The notes beneath the pieces were generated by a model. The model did no database searches. It was not told the origin of the DNA and was given only the letters and a program-made list of their open reading frames with translations. A stretch of 35,825 bases of DNA. Origin: an uncultured Acidimicrobiaceae bacterium. GTDB lineage: Bacteria > Actinomycetota > Acidimicrobiia > Acidimicrobiales > Aldehydirespiratoraceae. Shown in pieces: positions 1-8,388 of the stretch (within the stretch, counting starts at the first letter, position 1; every line of letters begins with the position of its first letter). Location: positions 1 through 35,825 of the forward strand of contig CAJWHS010000021.1 of the NCBI GenBank assembly GCA_913041415.1. The letters run 5' to 3'. The position numbers and the translations under genes are program-made.

Positions 1-410
1 TGACGCTGAACCTGGATCATCGTGAGGTACCGCGTGAGCATCTCGGCCTCGGGGCCGGAGAGCGCCGAAAGCTGGGTGAGGTCGAACGTAATCGGATCGG
101 CGATGGGTCGACCGGAGCGGTCGTCGAGACCGGCCGCACCGTCATCGCCGGTGTTCACTCCGAAACTCGGACCCGCATCGGCGGGGAGCAACTGATCAGC
201 GGGCACGTTGTAGAAACGGCTCAGTCGCTGCAGACGCGGTACCGAGATGGCTCGCTCCCCGCGCTCGTAGGCACCGAGCACGGACGCCTTGAACTCCTGA
301 CTCGATGCTGCCTCGACCTCCTGCAACGACAGTCGCTTTTGCCGCCGAATCGCGCGGATCCGCTCGCCGACACGCTTGCTGTACCCCTGTGTCGTGTTGA
401 GTTCTGACAC
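1..410 (-). CDS. BldD-like XRE-family transcriptional regulator (3' end outside window)
   Basis: The product is a DNA-binding developmental or global regulator of the BldD type. The visible 136 residues start at a GTG (408-410) with a GGAGGGGGAG ribosome site just upstream. Residues 7-70 form an HTH_3/XRE domain with the family's YSKRVGERIRAIR and LGAYERGERAISVPRLQRL motifs. The stretch ending in LTRYLTMIQVQR resembles the BldD linker that leads into the C-terminal c-di-GMP domain. In Streptomyces BldD the c-di-GMP signature starts with R-G-D after IQSQ. Here the window ends right after the matching R, so the signature cannot be tested. A palindrome resembling the BldD operator overlaps its predicted promoter, suggesting autoregulation (inference). 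Family assignment is by similarity to remembered BldD sequence. Confidence 0.85.
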   Translation of the reverse strand, partial: MSELNTTQGYSKRVGERIRAIRRQKRLSLQEVEAASSQEFKASVLGAYERGERAISVPRLQRLSRFYNVPADQLLPADAGPSFGVNTGDDGAAGLDDRSGRPIADPITFDLTQLSALSGPEAEMLTRYLTMIQVQR

Positions 411-486
411 GCTGTGCTCCCCCTCCACCAAGCCGGCCCGATCCAAATCTCACGTTTCGAGAGAAAACGAATACGGAACGTGGCGG

Positions 487-498
487 GACCCTAGGTCA
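487..498 (-). promoter_or_regulatory. Candidate BldD-type operator upstream of the bldD-like gene
   Basis: Read on the minus strand this is TGACCTAGGGTC. It contains the inverted repeat GACC-TAG-GGTC. Against the published Streptomyces BldD box nTnACnC(A/T)GnGTnAn it matches seven of nine defined positions. It overlaps the candidate -10 hexamer of the regulator's own promoter, where a repressor would block initiation. Confidence 0.4.
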
Positions 499-517
499 GT
501 CGTCCTGAGGCAAGCAA
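488..517 (-). promoter_or_regulatory. Candidate promoter of the bldD-like gene
   Basis: On the minus strand there is TTGCTT (512-517), an 18-nt spacer and TAGGGT (488-493). That is a TTGnnn/TAnnnT pair typical of actinobacterial housekeeping promoters. It would give a leader of about 70 nt before the GTG. The hexamers are weak matches. Confidence 0.3.
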
Positions 518-538
518 AGAACGACGAACAAGCCGTGA

Positions 539-1225
539 TCAGTGTTCGAGATCGCGCAGGGCAGCCAGGAGCGCACCGGCCGTGATGGCGGCCGTCTCTG
601 CCCGCAGCACCGCTCCCGAGAGCGCCACGACGGGCAAATCGACCGCCCGTTCGGCGTCCGTCCAGCCACCCTCGGGACCCACCAACACAACCGGGTGGTC
701 GAGCGAGACCGGTTCTCCACCGAGATCAGCGCGCGCCGCTCCGGTCAGGCCTACGACATCCTCGAACGCGCCGACCGGGTGCACGACAGGGAACCAGGCC
801 CGCCGACACTGTATGACTGCCTCGCGAGCCACTCGTTCAAGCCGCTGCTGATTCTTCGTTGCCTTGGCATCGTCCCATCGCACCACCGACCGCTCGGCGG
901 CAAACGGGCGAATGTCGTCGACACCGAGTTCGACGAGCTTCTGCACAACCAACTCGGGACGACCCCCCTTGATCAACGCAAACGCGACACCGAGCCGCGG
1001 AGACGGCGGCGGGACCTCGACGATTTCACCGGCCGGCTCGACCGGTGTTCCCCAACGGCAAGGCCGCCAGCACCCGGCCCCATCACCGACAGTTATCGGT
1101 TCACCGTCGCGCAGACGCAACACACGGCCAAGGTGATGGCGATCGTCGTCAGCGACGACGGGAACCTTGACCGACTCGACCAAGACGTGCGGGCCTTGTT
1201 GACCGTTCGGAGAGACGCCCGTCAT
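539..1225 (-). CDS. rsmE: 16S rRNA m3U1498 methyltransferase RsmE
   Basis: SPOUT-class SAM-dependent enzyme that methylates N3 of U1498 in 16S rRNA on the small subunit. The product is 228 residues. The N-terminal PUA-like part carries HHLGRVLRLRDGEPITVGDGAG. The C-terminal trefoil-knot part carries the SAM-binding VLVGPEGGWTDAE motif followed by LRAETAAITA. I chose the ATG at 1223-1225, 7 nt after the dnaJ stop. The frame stays open further upstream, but that stretch is antisense-like coding inside dnaJ and has no RsmE character. There is no strong ribosome site, so expression probably depends on coupling to dnaJ. RsmE directly after DnaJ is a common bacterial order. Confidence 0.93.
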   Translation of the reverse strand: MTGVSPNGQQGPHVLVESVKVPVVADDDRHHLGRVLRLRDGEPITVGDGAGCWRPCRWGTPVEPAGEIVEVPPPSPRLGVAFALIKGGRPELVVQKLVELGVDDIRPFAAERSVVRWDDAKATKNQQRLERVAREAVIQCRRAWFPVVHPVGAFEDVVGLTGAARADLGGEPVSLDHPVVLVGPEGGWTDAERAVDLPVVALSGAVLRAETAAITAGALLAALRDLEH

Positions 1226-1232
1226 GAGCGGC

Positions 1233-2333
1233 TCAGGAGAAGGCGGACTTGATGCGCCCGAGAAGGCCCTGTCCGGGATCGGCGACGTCCTCTTGCCGCA
1301 GGGCTGCGAACTCGCGCAACAGATGTTCCTGTGTCTCGGAAAGCTCGTCGGGCACGTCGACGAACACCCGCACCCGCAGATCACCGCGGCCACGATTGCG
1401 CACATGGGGGACGCCTCGGCCCCTCATGCGGAACTCGGTGCCCGATTCGGTCGCCCGGGGAACGACGAAGGTTTCGCTGCCGTCGAGTGTTTCGTACTCG
1501 AGTTCGGCGCCGAGCACCGCCTGTGTGAACGGGAGGTAGAAGTCATGAACCAGGTCGTTGCCTTCGCGGCGGAAGGTTGGGTGTGGCCGGACCCGGACGT
1601 GGACGTACAAGTCGCCATGGGCACCACCGCGAGGACCAGCTGCGCCACGGCCCGAGAGACGCAGCGTGGTGCCGTCGTCGACGCCCGGCGGGATCTCCAC
1701 GGCGTACGTGCGCTGCTCGATGGTGCGGCCGAACGCATCGCATGTCGGGCACGGATCGAGGATCACCTGACCGAGCCCGCCACACGAGCCGCATGCGCTG
1801 GCGGTGACCATCTGCCCGAGCACCGAGTTGCGGACCCGCCGAACCTGACCGGCGCCACCGCACTCCTCACAAGTGGACGGCGAGGTTCCGTTGCGGGCAC
1901 CCGCACCGTCGCACTCTTCACACCGCACGGCTGTTCGGACAGTGACCTCCCGATCCGCCCCGAATACCACCTCCTCGAGATCGAGATCGACGTGAGCTTC
2001 GAGGTCCTCACCACGCGGGGGCCCGCTCCGGGCTTGACCGCCACCGCCGAACACGGAGCCACCACCGAAGAAGGCCTCGAAGATGTCCCCCAGGCCGCCA
2101 CCGAACGGATCGGCTGGCGGGCCATCTTCGCCATAGCGGTCGTAGGCGGCACGACGCTGCGGGTCGCGCAGCGTCTCGTAGGCGGCACCGACTTTTTTGA
2201 AGCGAGCCTCGGCTTCAGGATCACCGGGGTTGAGGTCGGGGTGGTACGTGCGAGCGAGCTTCTTGTAGGCCCGCTTGATCTCATCGTCGGTAGCGCCGCG
2301 AGACACCCCCAACGTTTCGTAGTGATCGGCCAT
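1233..2333 (-). CDS. dnaJ: Chaperone DnaJ (type I, with zinc-finger domain)
   Basis: Cytoplasmic Hsp40 co-chaperone that stimulates DnaK ATPase and delivers unfolded clients. The product is 366 residues. It has a J domain (1-70) with the essential HPD at 31-33, a Gly/Phe-rich linker (about 75-105), four CxxCxGxG-type zinc repeats (C138/C141, C155/C158, C181/C184, C195/C198), and two C-terminal beta-sandwich substrate domains. The fourth zinc repeat is degenerate (CPTCDAFG). Its ATG overlaps the hrcA stop by one base (TGATG), so it is translationally coupled to its regulator. No dnaK or grpE is nearby; this resembles the second, HrcA-linked dnaJ of many actinobacteria. Confidence 0.96.
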   Translation of the reverse strand: MADHYETLGVSRGATDDEIKRAYKKLARTYHPDLNPGDPEAEARFKKVGAAYETLRDPQRRAAYDRYGEDGPPADPFGGGLGDIFEAFFGGGSVFGGGGQARSGPPRGEDLEAHVDLDLEEVVFGADREVTVRTAVRCEECDGAGARNGTSPSTCEECGGAGQVRRVRNSVLGQMVTASACGSCGGLGQVILDPCPTCDAFGRTIEQRTYAVEIPPGVDDGTTLRLSGRGAAGPRGGAHGDLYVHVRVRPHPTFRREGNDLVHDFYLPFTQAVLGAELEYETLDGSETFVVPRATESGTEFRMRGRGVPHVRNRGRGDLRVRVFVDVPDELSETQEHLLREFAALRQEDVADPGQGLLGRIKSAFS

Positions 2334-3325
2334 CAGCCCTCGTTCAGTTGACGCTCAAGGCGCTTGCTCACGACCGCTACTGCGGACAATGCCTGCGAAT
2401 AATCCATCCGGGTCGGGCCCAAGACTCCAATCGTGCCAGCCGATATGCCATCGACCGCAAATGGGGCGACGACCAAGGAGCAATCGGCGAGCGGCTCCAC
2501 GCCGGTTTCGTTGCCGATCGCAACCCGCATTCCGCGATCGAGAACGTTACGCACCAACGACACGACAACAATCTGCTCCTCAAGCAGGGCAAGGACCTCC
2601 TGCAGCTGCGCGGCGGCGTCAAATGCGCCAGCGAGGCGCGATGCACCGCCGACGTAGAGCTCGGCGTGGCGACCCGCTGCGCTGAGGGCTGCGATTGCGG
2701 CATCGAGCAGTGGGTCGGGACGATCATCCGGCGCGGCCTGTTCGAGTTCGGTGAGCGTCTTGCCCTCCACGGCCTGCACCAAGCGCCGAGAGGCGTCCTC
2801 GACGATCTTGGGGGTGAGCTCGGTGGCGACCTCGACCGTGCGCTTCTCGATGACGCCGTTGCTGAGCACGGCGACAACCATGGCGATATGGCTGGCCAGA
2901 TCGACAATCTGCACACTACGGATCGTCGCCTGATCGATCGTGGGGCCGACAACCACAGCGGTCCAGTCGGTCAGCGAAGTGAGCATGTCGGACGTGCGCT
3001 CCATCATCGATTCGAGTTGGCCGTGGGTCCCGTCGAAGAAATCATGCAGGGTCGACGGATCGGCGGTAGCCAACTCGGTTTGGCTGCCGCGCAGAGCATC
3101 GACGAAGAACCGGTAGCCCGTGTCGGTGGGGACGCGCCCGGCGCTCGTGTGGGGCTGAACCAGATACCCGGCTTCTTCCAAGGCAGCCAGTTCGTTGCGC
3201 ACGGTGGCCGGCGACACATCGATACCGGGCGCAGACGCGATACGGCTGGAACCGACCGGCTGAGCCGTCTCGATGTACTCCCGGACAACCGCCGAGAGGA
3301 TGGCGGCCTTTCGCTCGTCGAGCAT
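2333..3325 (-). CDS. hrcA: Heat-inducible transcriptional repressor HrcA
   Basis: Repressor of class I heat-shock genes, binding CIRCE operators with help from GroEL. The product is 330 residues. The N-terminal winged helix has the family's RKAAILSAVVREYIETAQPVGS motif, then a GAF-like dimerisation and insert region and the C-terminal GTIGVLGPTRMDYSQA motif characteristic of HrcA. The gene starts with ATG 19 nt after the lepA stop and is followed by dnaJ in a one-base overlap. A perfect half of the CIRCE element lies in the lepA-hrcA gap, which suggests autoregulation from a promoter inside lepA (inference). Confidence 0.95.
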   Translation of the reverse strand: MLDERKAAILSAVVREYIETAQPVGSSRIASAPGIDVSPATVRNELAALEEAGYLVQPHTSAGRVPTDTGYRFFVDALRGSQTELATADPSTLHDFFDGTHGQLESMMERTSDMLTSLTDWTAVVVGPTIDQATIRSVQIVDLASHIAMVVAVLSNGVIEKRTVEVATELTPKIVEDASRRLVQAVEGKTLTELEQAAPDDRPDPLLDAAIAALSAAGRHAELYVGGASRLAGAFDAAAQLQEVLALLEEQIVVVSLVRNVLDRGMRVAIGNETGVEPLADCSLVVAPFAVDGISAGTIGVLGPTRMDYSQALSAVAVVSKRLERQLNEG

Positions 3326-3339
3326 CTGTCGACTCTACC

Positions 3340-3348
3340 GAGTGCTAA
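3340..3348 (-). promoter_or_regulatory. Half CIRCE element before hrcA
   Basis: Minus-strand TTAGCACTC is the exact left arm of the CIRCE consensus (TTAGCACTC-N9-GAGTGCTAA). It overlaps the lepA stop codon. The expected right arm, nine bases further on, matches at only four of nine positions and runs into the hrcA start codon. HrcA binding is plausible but may be weak. Confidence 0.45.
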
Positions 3349-5129
3349 TCATCGAGCTGAAGCGCAGAGATGAAGGCTTCCTGGGGAATGTCCACCCGCC
3401 CGATGGATTTCATCCGCTTCTTGCCTTCCTTCTGCTTGTTCAGCAGCTTGTTCTTCCGCGTGATATCGCCACCGTAGAGCTTGGCGGTGACGTCCTTTCG
3501 GTACGCCTTGACGTTCGTGCGGGCGATGATCTTGCCGCCGATCGCCGCCTGGATCGGCACCTCGAAGTTCTGGCGCGGGATGAGCTCCTTGAGCTTGTCG
3601 GCCATCTTCTTGCCGTAGTCGTAGGCCTTGTCTCTATGGACGATCGTACTGAAGGCGTCGACCGGATCGCTGTGTAGAAGGATGTCGACACGGACCAGCG
3701 CGTCCTCGGAGTAGCCGTCCTGCTCGTAGTCGAGCGAGGCGTAGCCCTGCGTGCGGCTCTTCAGCTGGTCGAAGAAATCGATGACAACTTCGGCAAGCGG
3801 AAGCCGGTAGTGCAACTCGACGCGTTCGGGCGAAAGATACTCCATCTTCACCATCTCACCTCGACGGGTCTGGCAGAGATCCATGACCGTGCCGGTGTAG
3901 TCGGTGGGCGTGAGGATACTCGCCTTGAGGTACGGCTCAGCGATGGCCGTGATCTCGGCGGCCGATGGCATCTCCGACGGGTTCGAGACTTCGATCACCG
4001 AACCATCGCCCTTCGTGATGTGGTACTCCACAGATGGCGCGGTGGAAATCAGCGACAGGCCAAACTCGCGCTCAAGGCGCTCGCGCACGATCTCCATGTG
4101 GAGCAGGCCGAGGAAGCCGCACCGGAAACCGAATCCCAGCGCGCTGGACGTCTCCGGCTCGAAGGTAAATGAGCTATCGTTGAGCCGCAGCTTCTCCAAC
4201 GCCTCGCGCAAATCGGTGAACTGATCGCCATCGATCGGGTACAGACCCGAGAACACCATCGGCTTCGGTTCCTTGTAGCCGTCAAGCGGTTCGGTAGCAC
4301 CCCGCTTCTCGGTGGTCACCGTCTCGCCAGACTTCGCCTCGCCGACATCCTTGATGCCGGCGATGAGGTAGCCGGTCTCGCCAGGACCAAGTTGGTCGAC
4401 CGGGAGATTGTCGGGCGTGCGCAAACCGATCTCGTCGGGATCATGGCTGGCCCCGGCCTGCATAAAGCGAAGCTTGTCCTTGCTGCGCATCACGCCGTTG
4501 ACCACCCGGATTGAGGAGATCACGCCGCGGTACTGATCGAAATGCGAATCGAAGATGAGCGCCTGGAGCGGAGCGTCGACATCACCCTCGGGCGGAGGGG
4601 TGAGACCAATGACGGCGTCGAGGAGTTCGGGTACACCTTCGCCGGTCTTGGCCGAGATGCGGAGAATGTCGTCAGCGGGGATGCCGAGCACGTTCTCGAT
4701 CTCCGCTGCGCAACGATCGGGTTCAGCGGCCGGCAAGTCGATCTTGTTGAGGCAGGCAACGATCTCGAGGTCGTTCTCCATCGCCAGGTAGCAGTTGGCG
4801 AGGGTCTGGGCCTCGATGCCTTGGGCGGCGTCAACCACGAGGATCACGCTTTCGCAGGCGGCAAGCGAGCGGCTGACCTCATAACCGAAATCGACGTGGC
4901 CGGGCGTGTCGATCAGGTTGATCACATGGTCATGCCAGTCCAGACGCACCGACTGGAGCTTGATCGTGATGCCGCGTTCTCGCTCGAGGTCCATCGAGTC
5001 TAGGTATTGGGCGCGCATATCCCGAGCCTCGACGGCTCCGGTCAGCTCCAGCATGCGATCCGCGAGCGTGGACTTCCCGTGATCGATGTGGGCAATAATC
5101 GACGTGTTACGGATGCGCTCGAGTTCCAT
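3345..5129 (-). CDS. lepA: Elongation factor 4 (LepA) GTPase
   Basis: Ribosome-associated translational GTPase. The product is 594 residues, the usual length. The G domain shows P-loop AHIDHGKS (13-20), the switch [22 protein letters not shown] (G3) and NKIDLP (G4). Domains II, III and V follow, and the LepA-specific C-terminal domain ends with [23 protein letters not shown], the positively charged tRNA/PTC-facing part. It begins the lepA-hrcA-dnaJ-rsmE run. A GGAGG lies about 13 nt before the ATG, a long but possible spacing. It diverges from rpsT across a 182-bp gap, a common arrangement. Confidence 0.97.
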   Translation of the reverse strand: MELERIRNTSIIAHIDHGKSTLADRMLELTGAVEARDMRAQYLDSMDLERERGITIKLQSVRLDWHDHVINLIDTPGHVDFGYEVSRSLAACESVILVVDAAQGIEAQTLANCYLAMENDLEIVACLNKIDLPAAEPDRCAAEIENVLGIPADDILRISAKTGEGVPELLDAVIGLTPPPEGDVDAPLQALIFDSHFDQYRGVISSIRVVNGVMRSKDKLRFMQAGASHDPDEIGLRTPDNLPVDQLGPGETGYLIAGIKDVGEAKSGETVTTEKRGATEPLDGYKEPKPMVFSGLYPIDGDQFTDLREALEKLRLNDSSFTFEPETSSALGFGFRCGFLGLLHMEIVRERLEREFGLSLISTAPSVEYHITKGDGSVIEVSNPSEMPSAAEITAIAEPYLKASILTPTDYTGTVMDLCQTRRGEMVKMEYLSPERVELHYRLPLAEVVIDFFDQLKSRTQGYASLDYEQDGYSEDALVRVDILLHSDPVDAFSTIVHRDKAYDYGKKMADKLKELIPRQNFEVPIQAAIGGKIIARTNVKAYRKDVTAKLYGGDITRKNKLLNKQKEGKKRMKSIGRVDIPQEAFISALQLDD

Positions 5130-5311
5130 GCGTAGATTCGCGCCTCCGGCGCGATGGCCCCTCGGCGCGTCATTCGGGGCGCAAGGGGTGCCTCAACGCT
5201 ACCGACGGGTTGTCGACTTCAGGTGCGATCCGGGGTCGCATCCCGCTACCCTTTGCCGTCGGTCTTCGAGCCTCTGGGGCTCACACCATTCTCTCTCTCA
5301 AGTAGGTAGCC

Positions 5312-5578
5312 GTGGCCAACATCAAGTCGCAGATCAAGCGCAACCGTCAGACGGTCAAGCGCAACCTCGCGAACCGCAAGGTCCGCAGCGAGATCCACAC
5401 CCGCACCAAGAACGCCGACGCCGCGATCGCAGCAGGCGCCGACGACGCCGACGTGATGGTTCGCGACGCCATCGCCAAGATCGACAAGGCCGCAGCGAAC
5501 GGCGTCATGCACAAGAACAAGGCGGCTCGCAAGAAGAGCCAGCTCGCCAAGCGTCTCAACGCCGGCGCACAGGGCTGA
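5312..5578 (+). CDS. rpsT: 30S ribosomal protein S20
   Basis: Small-subunit protein binding the 5' domain of 16S rRNA. The product is 88 basic residues with the S20 pattern: MANIKSQIKRNRQ start, alternating Lys/Arg helices, HKNKAARKKSQLAKRLN end. It starts with GTG at 5312, preceded by AGGTAG. The leader contains a short hairpin (GAGCC-TCTGG-GGCTC, 5268-5282) that could take part in transcript control, but no known S20 regulatory element is recognisable. The divergent gap with lepA (5130-5311) must carry promoters for both genes; I saw no hexamer pair good enough to call. Confidence 0.97.
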   Translation: MANIKSQIKRNRQTVKRNLANRKVRSEIHTRTKNADAAIAAGADDADVMVRDAIAKIDKAAANGVMHKNKAARKKSQLAKRLNAGAQG

Positions 5579-5585
5579 GCATTCC

Positions 5586-5608
5586 CGGCTCACTGAAGCA
5601 GCGAGCCG
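5586..5608. terminator. Possible bidirectional hairpin between rpsT and holA
   Basis: Inverted repeat CGGCTC (5586-5591) and GAGCCG (5603-5608) with an 11-nt loop sits exactly in the 30-bp convergent gap. The position suits a terminator for both genes, but there is no T-tract on either side and the stem is short. Confidence 0.3.
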
Positions 5609-6646
5609 CTACCGCCGACTGCTGAGGTTGGCCAACCGAGCGACAAGCACTTCGACCACCAACTCCGGTGGCCAATCCTTGGTGCCGCGCAGCGACAGAT
5701 CGGCGTCGGCCAGAAGACCGATCGCTCGGCCGAGCTTTTCGGTGCCAAGCCGACGGCTCTGCTGCATCACCTTCTTCGCCGGGAAGGTACTGCCCTTCAT
5801 TCCGAGCAACGCCGCAACGGCCTTGTCATCTCGAACATCAGCACCGTCGAGGCGCAACATGTTGCTGAAGCGCTTGTGCAGAACGGCGAGCAACCGGAAG
5901 GCTGCGCCATTGCGATCCGAGAGCGAACCGGCGTACGGGATCAACCGCGGCAACAGGGCGAGCGCAGCAGCGACATCGCCCTTATCGATTGCGTCATCGA
6001 GCGCCCACGGCACCGTCGACCCCTGATCTCCACCAAAGGTCGTGATGTCGGCGGCCGCCACGAGCGCACCCTGACCGAGCGCACCTTCCAGCGTTCGGAT
6101 GAGGCCCACAACTCGGCTGCGGTCCTCGCCGAGGAGATCCTCGACCGCTGCTTTTGCGCCCCGATCGAAGTTAAGCGAGCTCGACTCGAGCTGATCGCGC
6201 AACCAGTCGCCGCCACCCTTGCCTTTCGGTGCCGAGGTCTGGACAACTTCGGCACCTGCGAGTTCGGCTGCCTCCTTGAGCGCTTTGGGCAGGGCCGGCA
6301 TGCGATCGGCCTTCGGCTCGACGCCCCTCTCCCAAACAAGCACGAGGTCAGTGGTGTCCAGCGGCTCACCGAGCAAATCGATGATCGGGCCGTAGTCGTC
6401 CTTGCGGGAGAACCGGCTGAGATGACGGCCGACGACGACACGCCGCTCCGTGAGGAACGGCGGGGTTCGGGCAGCGTCGAGCACCTTGGCCGATTCCCAA
6501 TCGCCGTCGTCGTTGCGGTAGTCGGTCTCGGTGAGCAGCTCCAGCATGAGACTGCGGTCGCCGTCGCCGACAAGCTCGTCAACCGAAGCGCTGATCGCCT
6601 CACCGACAAGGACCGGGTCGTCGCCAACGATCAGGCGCAGGACCAT
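5609..6646 (-). CDS. holA: DNA polymerase III delta subunit HolA
   Basis: Clamp-loader subunit that opens the beta clamp. The product is 345 residues. It has the N-terminal RecA-like fold without Walker motifs (VLRLIVGDDPVLVGEAI..., then VVVGRHLSRFSR) and the helical domains ending VLHKRFSNMLRL...GRAIGLLADADLSLRGTKDWPPELVVEVLVARL, typical of actinobacterial HolA. I place the start at the ATG at 6644-6646, two bases after the folP2 stop (TAAGGATG). An in-frame ATG further upstream lies inside folP2. The gene is co-transcribed with folP2, which is an unusual partner. Confidence 0.92.
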   Translation of the reverse strand: MVLRLIVGDDPVLVGEAISASVDELVGDGDRSLMLELLTETDYRNDDGDWESAKVLDAARTPPFLTERRVVVGRHLSRFSRKDDYGPIIDLLGEPLDTTDLVLVWERGVEPKADRMPALPKALKEAAELAGAEVVQTSAPKGKGGGDWLRDQLESSSLNFDRGAKAAVEDLLGEDRSRVVGLIRTLEGALGQGALVAAADITTFGGDQGSTVPWALDDAIDKGDVAAALALLPRLIPYAGSLSDRNGAAFRLLAVLHKRFSNMLRLDGADVRDDKAVAALLGMKGSTFPAKKVMQQSRRLGTEKLGRAIGLLADADLSLRGTKDWPPELVVEVLVARLANLSSRR

Positions 6647-6648
6647 CC

Positions 6649-7515
6649 TTAGCTGACCTCGAGAAGGGAATAGCGATCGTCGCGGCGCGCTCGCAGCACG
6701 GCCGACATCGTATCGGCGAGGCGTCGATTGCCCCGGACGTCGTGCGCCCGCAGGATCCGACAACCGAGGGCGATCCCCAGCGCATGAGCGCCGAAGGTGG
6801 CCTCACGCCGATCGTCGACAGCTGTGCCGACAAGCTCGCCGAGGAAGCCCTTGTTAGACGCCGAGAGAAAGACCGGGAACCCCATACCGACGAGATCGTC
6901 GCTGTGGTGAAGCAATTCGGCCGACATCTGGGCGTTCTTTCCGAGATCAAGCCCCGCATCGATCATGATCCGTTCGCGCTTAATGCCGGCCGCCAACGCC
7001 AGATTGGAGCGACGTTCGAGAAACCGCACGACGTCGGCACGCACACCGTCGGGGTAGATGGGCTCAGGATCGGGCATACGTGGGCCGATGCGCACGTGGG
7101 TGGCCACGACCGAGGCGTCGTAACGAGTGGCGACAGGAAGAAACTCCGGATCGGAGAAACCGCTGATGTCGTTGCCGATGTTGGCGCCAACCTTGCACGA
7201 CTCCTCAAACACCGACGCTCGAAAGGTATCGACCGAGATCGGCAGGTCGAAGCGTTGCCGGAGGACCTCGACGGCAGGCACAACGCGATCGATCTCCTCT
7301 TGGACGGTGACCTCGGGGCCAGGGCCGGCCTTGGAGCCGCCAACATCGAGGAAATCGGCCCCCTCGATCACTAACTGTTCGGCCTTGCGGAGGAACTCAT
7401 CGAAGGCCCAATACTGGCCACCATCAAAGAACGAATCCGGCGTGCGATTGAGGATTCCCATCACGAGCGCACGCGTCGTGATGTCGAAACGGGTGGTGCC
7501 GAGCTCGACGAACAT
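6649..7515 (-). CDS. folP2: FolP2-type dihydropteroate synthase homologue
   Basis: TIM-barrel protein of the DHPS/pterin-binding family, 288 residues. Visible family motifs are MGILNRTPDSF (19-29), SVDT (94-97), ND (115-116), the Asp of strand 6 (D186), K222 and R256-x-H258. Loop 2, GGESTRPG in true DHPS, reads GGSKAGPG (59-66), so the Thr-Arg pair that handles the substrates is gone; SRKR reads SNKG. The same NRTPDSF, VGGxKAGPG and SNK features occur in M. tuberculosis FolP2 (Rv1207), reported to lack DHPS activity. Real folate function is therefore doubtful. A TAGGGT box 8 nt before the ATG suggests a leaderless mRNA. The gene is followed immediately by holA. Confidence 0.88.
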   Translation of the reverse strand: MFVELGTTRFDITTRALVMGILNRTPDSFFDGGQYWAFDEFLRKAEQLVIEGADFLDVGGSKAGPGPEVTVQEEIDRVVPAVEVLRQRFDLPISVDTFRASVFEESCKVGANIGNDISGFSDPEFLPVATRYDASVVATHVRIGPRMPDPEPIYPDGVRADVVRFLERRSNLALAAGIKRERIMIDAGLDLGKNAQMSAELLHHSDDLVGMGFPVFLSASNKGFLGELVGTAVDDRREATFGAHALGIALGCRILRAHDVRGNRRLADTMSAVLRARRDDRYSLLEVS

Positions 7516-7523
7516 CGCTTCCG

Positions 7524-7529
7524 ACCCTA
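7524..7529 (-). promoter_or_regulatory. -10 box of a leaderless folP2 transcript
   Basis: Minus-strand TAGGGT lies 8 nt before the folP2 ATG. Transcription starting about 7 nt after the box would begin at the start codon. No ribosome-binding site is present, which agrees. The -35 region is not recognisable. Confidence 0.4.
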
Positions 7530-7614
7530 GCCCGCCACTCGGATAGCAAGGCCAACGCTGCTTCCCTTCGCGACGAGTTCGACAACGACGCCGACGATGG
7601 GCCGGGCGGGACGA

Positions 7615-8316
7615 TTAGAAGAGCGCCGTGCTGAGCTTTCGACGCCAGTCGGCCGTGCGGGGATCCTCGGGACCGAGCACCTCGAGCAGGTCGACAAACT
7701 TCTGGCGGTCGTCGTCGTCGAACTTCACGGTGAGCAACAACGCAGCCAGCGTTCCTTCGACATCATCCATCGACTCGCCACCGGTGCGGGCGAGCGCACG
7801 GAGATGCCGGGAGGTCGGGCTCTCAGGAATCTTGTCGAGCAGCGCAAGGCCCTGATCGATCTGTCCCTCCCCGATCAGTTTTCCGGCAAGGGCGGTGAGC
7901 ACATCCGGGTTGTCGGGCTCGAGGGCATAGGCCTGGTTGAGCGAAGGCACATCGCCGATTTCGAGCAGCCGCTCGACCTCGTTCTGCTCCTCGGTGGGCG
8001 CCAACTTTTCGACGAATTCGCGCACCTGCGGCTCACCCTGGGCGCCCATGAACCCGTCGACGATCTCGCCGTTGACCATGGCGTACACGGCCGGGATCGA
8101 CTGGACCTGGAAGGCTTGAGCGACCGCCGGGTTGGCGTCAACGTCGACCTTGGCCAGCTCAACGCCACCGTTGGTCTCGCCGATCACCTTCTCGAGGATC
8201 GGACCAAGCGTCTTGCACGGCCCGCACCACTCAGCCCAGAGGTCGACGACCACCGGGACCTGGTGGGACCGCTGAACGACATCGGTCTCGAACGTTACAT
8301 CAGTTACATCAGCCAT
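7615..8316 (-). CDS. ybbN: YbbN/CnoX-type thioredoxin-domain protein with C-terminal TPR region
   Basis: Cytoplasmic protein of 233 residues. The N-terminal thioredoxin fold (about 5-108) carries the redox site WCGPC (W30-C34) and the cis-Pro motif SIPAV. The second half (about 115-225) is helical, with EVERLLEIGDVPSLNQAYALEPDNPDVLTALAGKL and DPRTADWRRKL, matching the TPR-like region of YbbN. In E. coli YbbN (CnoX) the active site is degenerate and the protein acts as a chaperone-linked holdase; here both cysteines are intact, so it may also be an active thiol-disulfide enzyme. ATG at 8314-8316; a TACGTT box 10 nt upstream could drive a nearly leaderless mRNA. It diverges from the PAC2 gene. 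Confidence 0.88.
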   Translation of the reverse strand: MADVTDVTFETDVVQRSHQVPVVVDLWAEWCGPCKTLGPILEKVIGETNGGVELAKVDVDANPAVAQAFQVQSIPAVYAMVNGEIVDGFMGAQGEPQVREFVEKLAPTEEQNEVERLLEIGDVPSLNQAYALEPDNPDVLTALAGKLIGEGQIDQGLALLDKIPESPTSRHLRALARTGGESMDDVEGTLAALLLTVKFDDDDRQKFVDLLEVLGPEDPRTADWRRKLSTALF

Positions 8317-8388
8317 CGTGACGCCCAACGTAGCGGCGGATTCAGCAATTCCCGGGCGGCGGTCTACGGTGTGCTCGAGGAGGAATCT

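Noticed and set aside
1224-2351. Long plus-strand open frame opposite dnaJ
   Set aside because: It is the antisense shadow of a perfect DnaJ. Its translation has no domain pattern, and it spans the dnaJ/hrcA junction.
7533-7544. 12-bp CCACTCGGATAG shared with 13253-13264
   Set aside because: One short match without flanking similarity; expected by chance in 36 kb.
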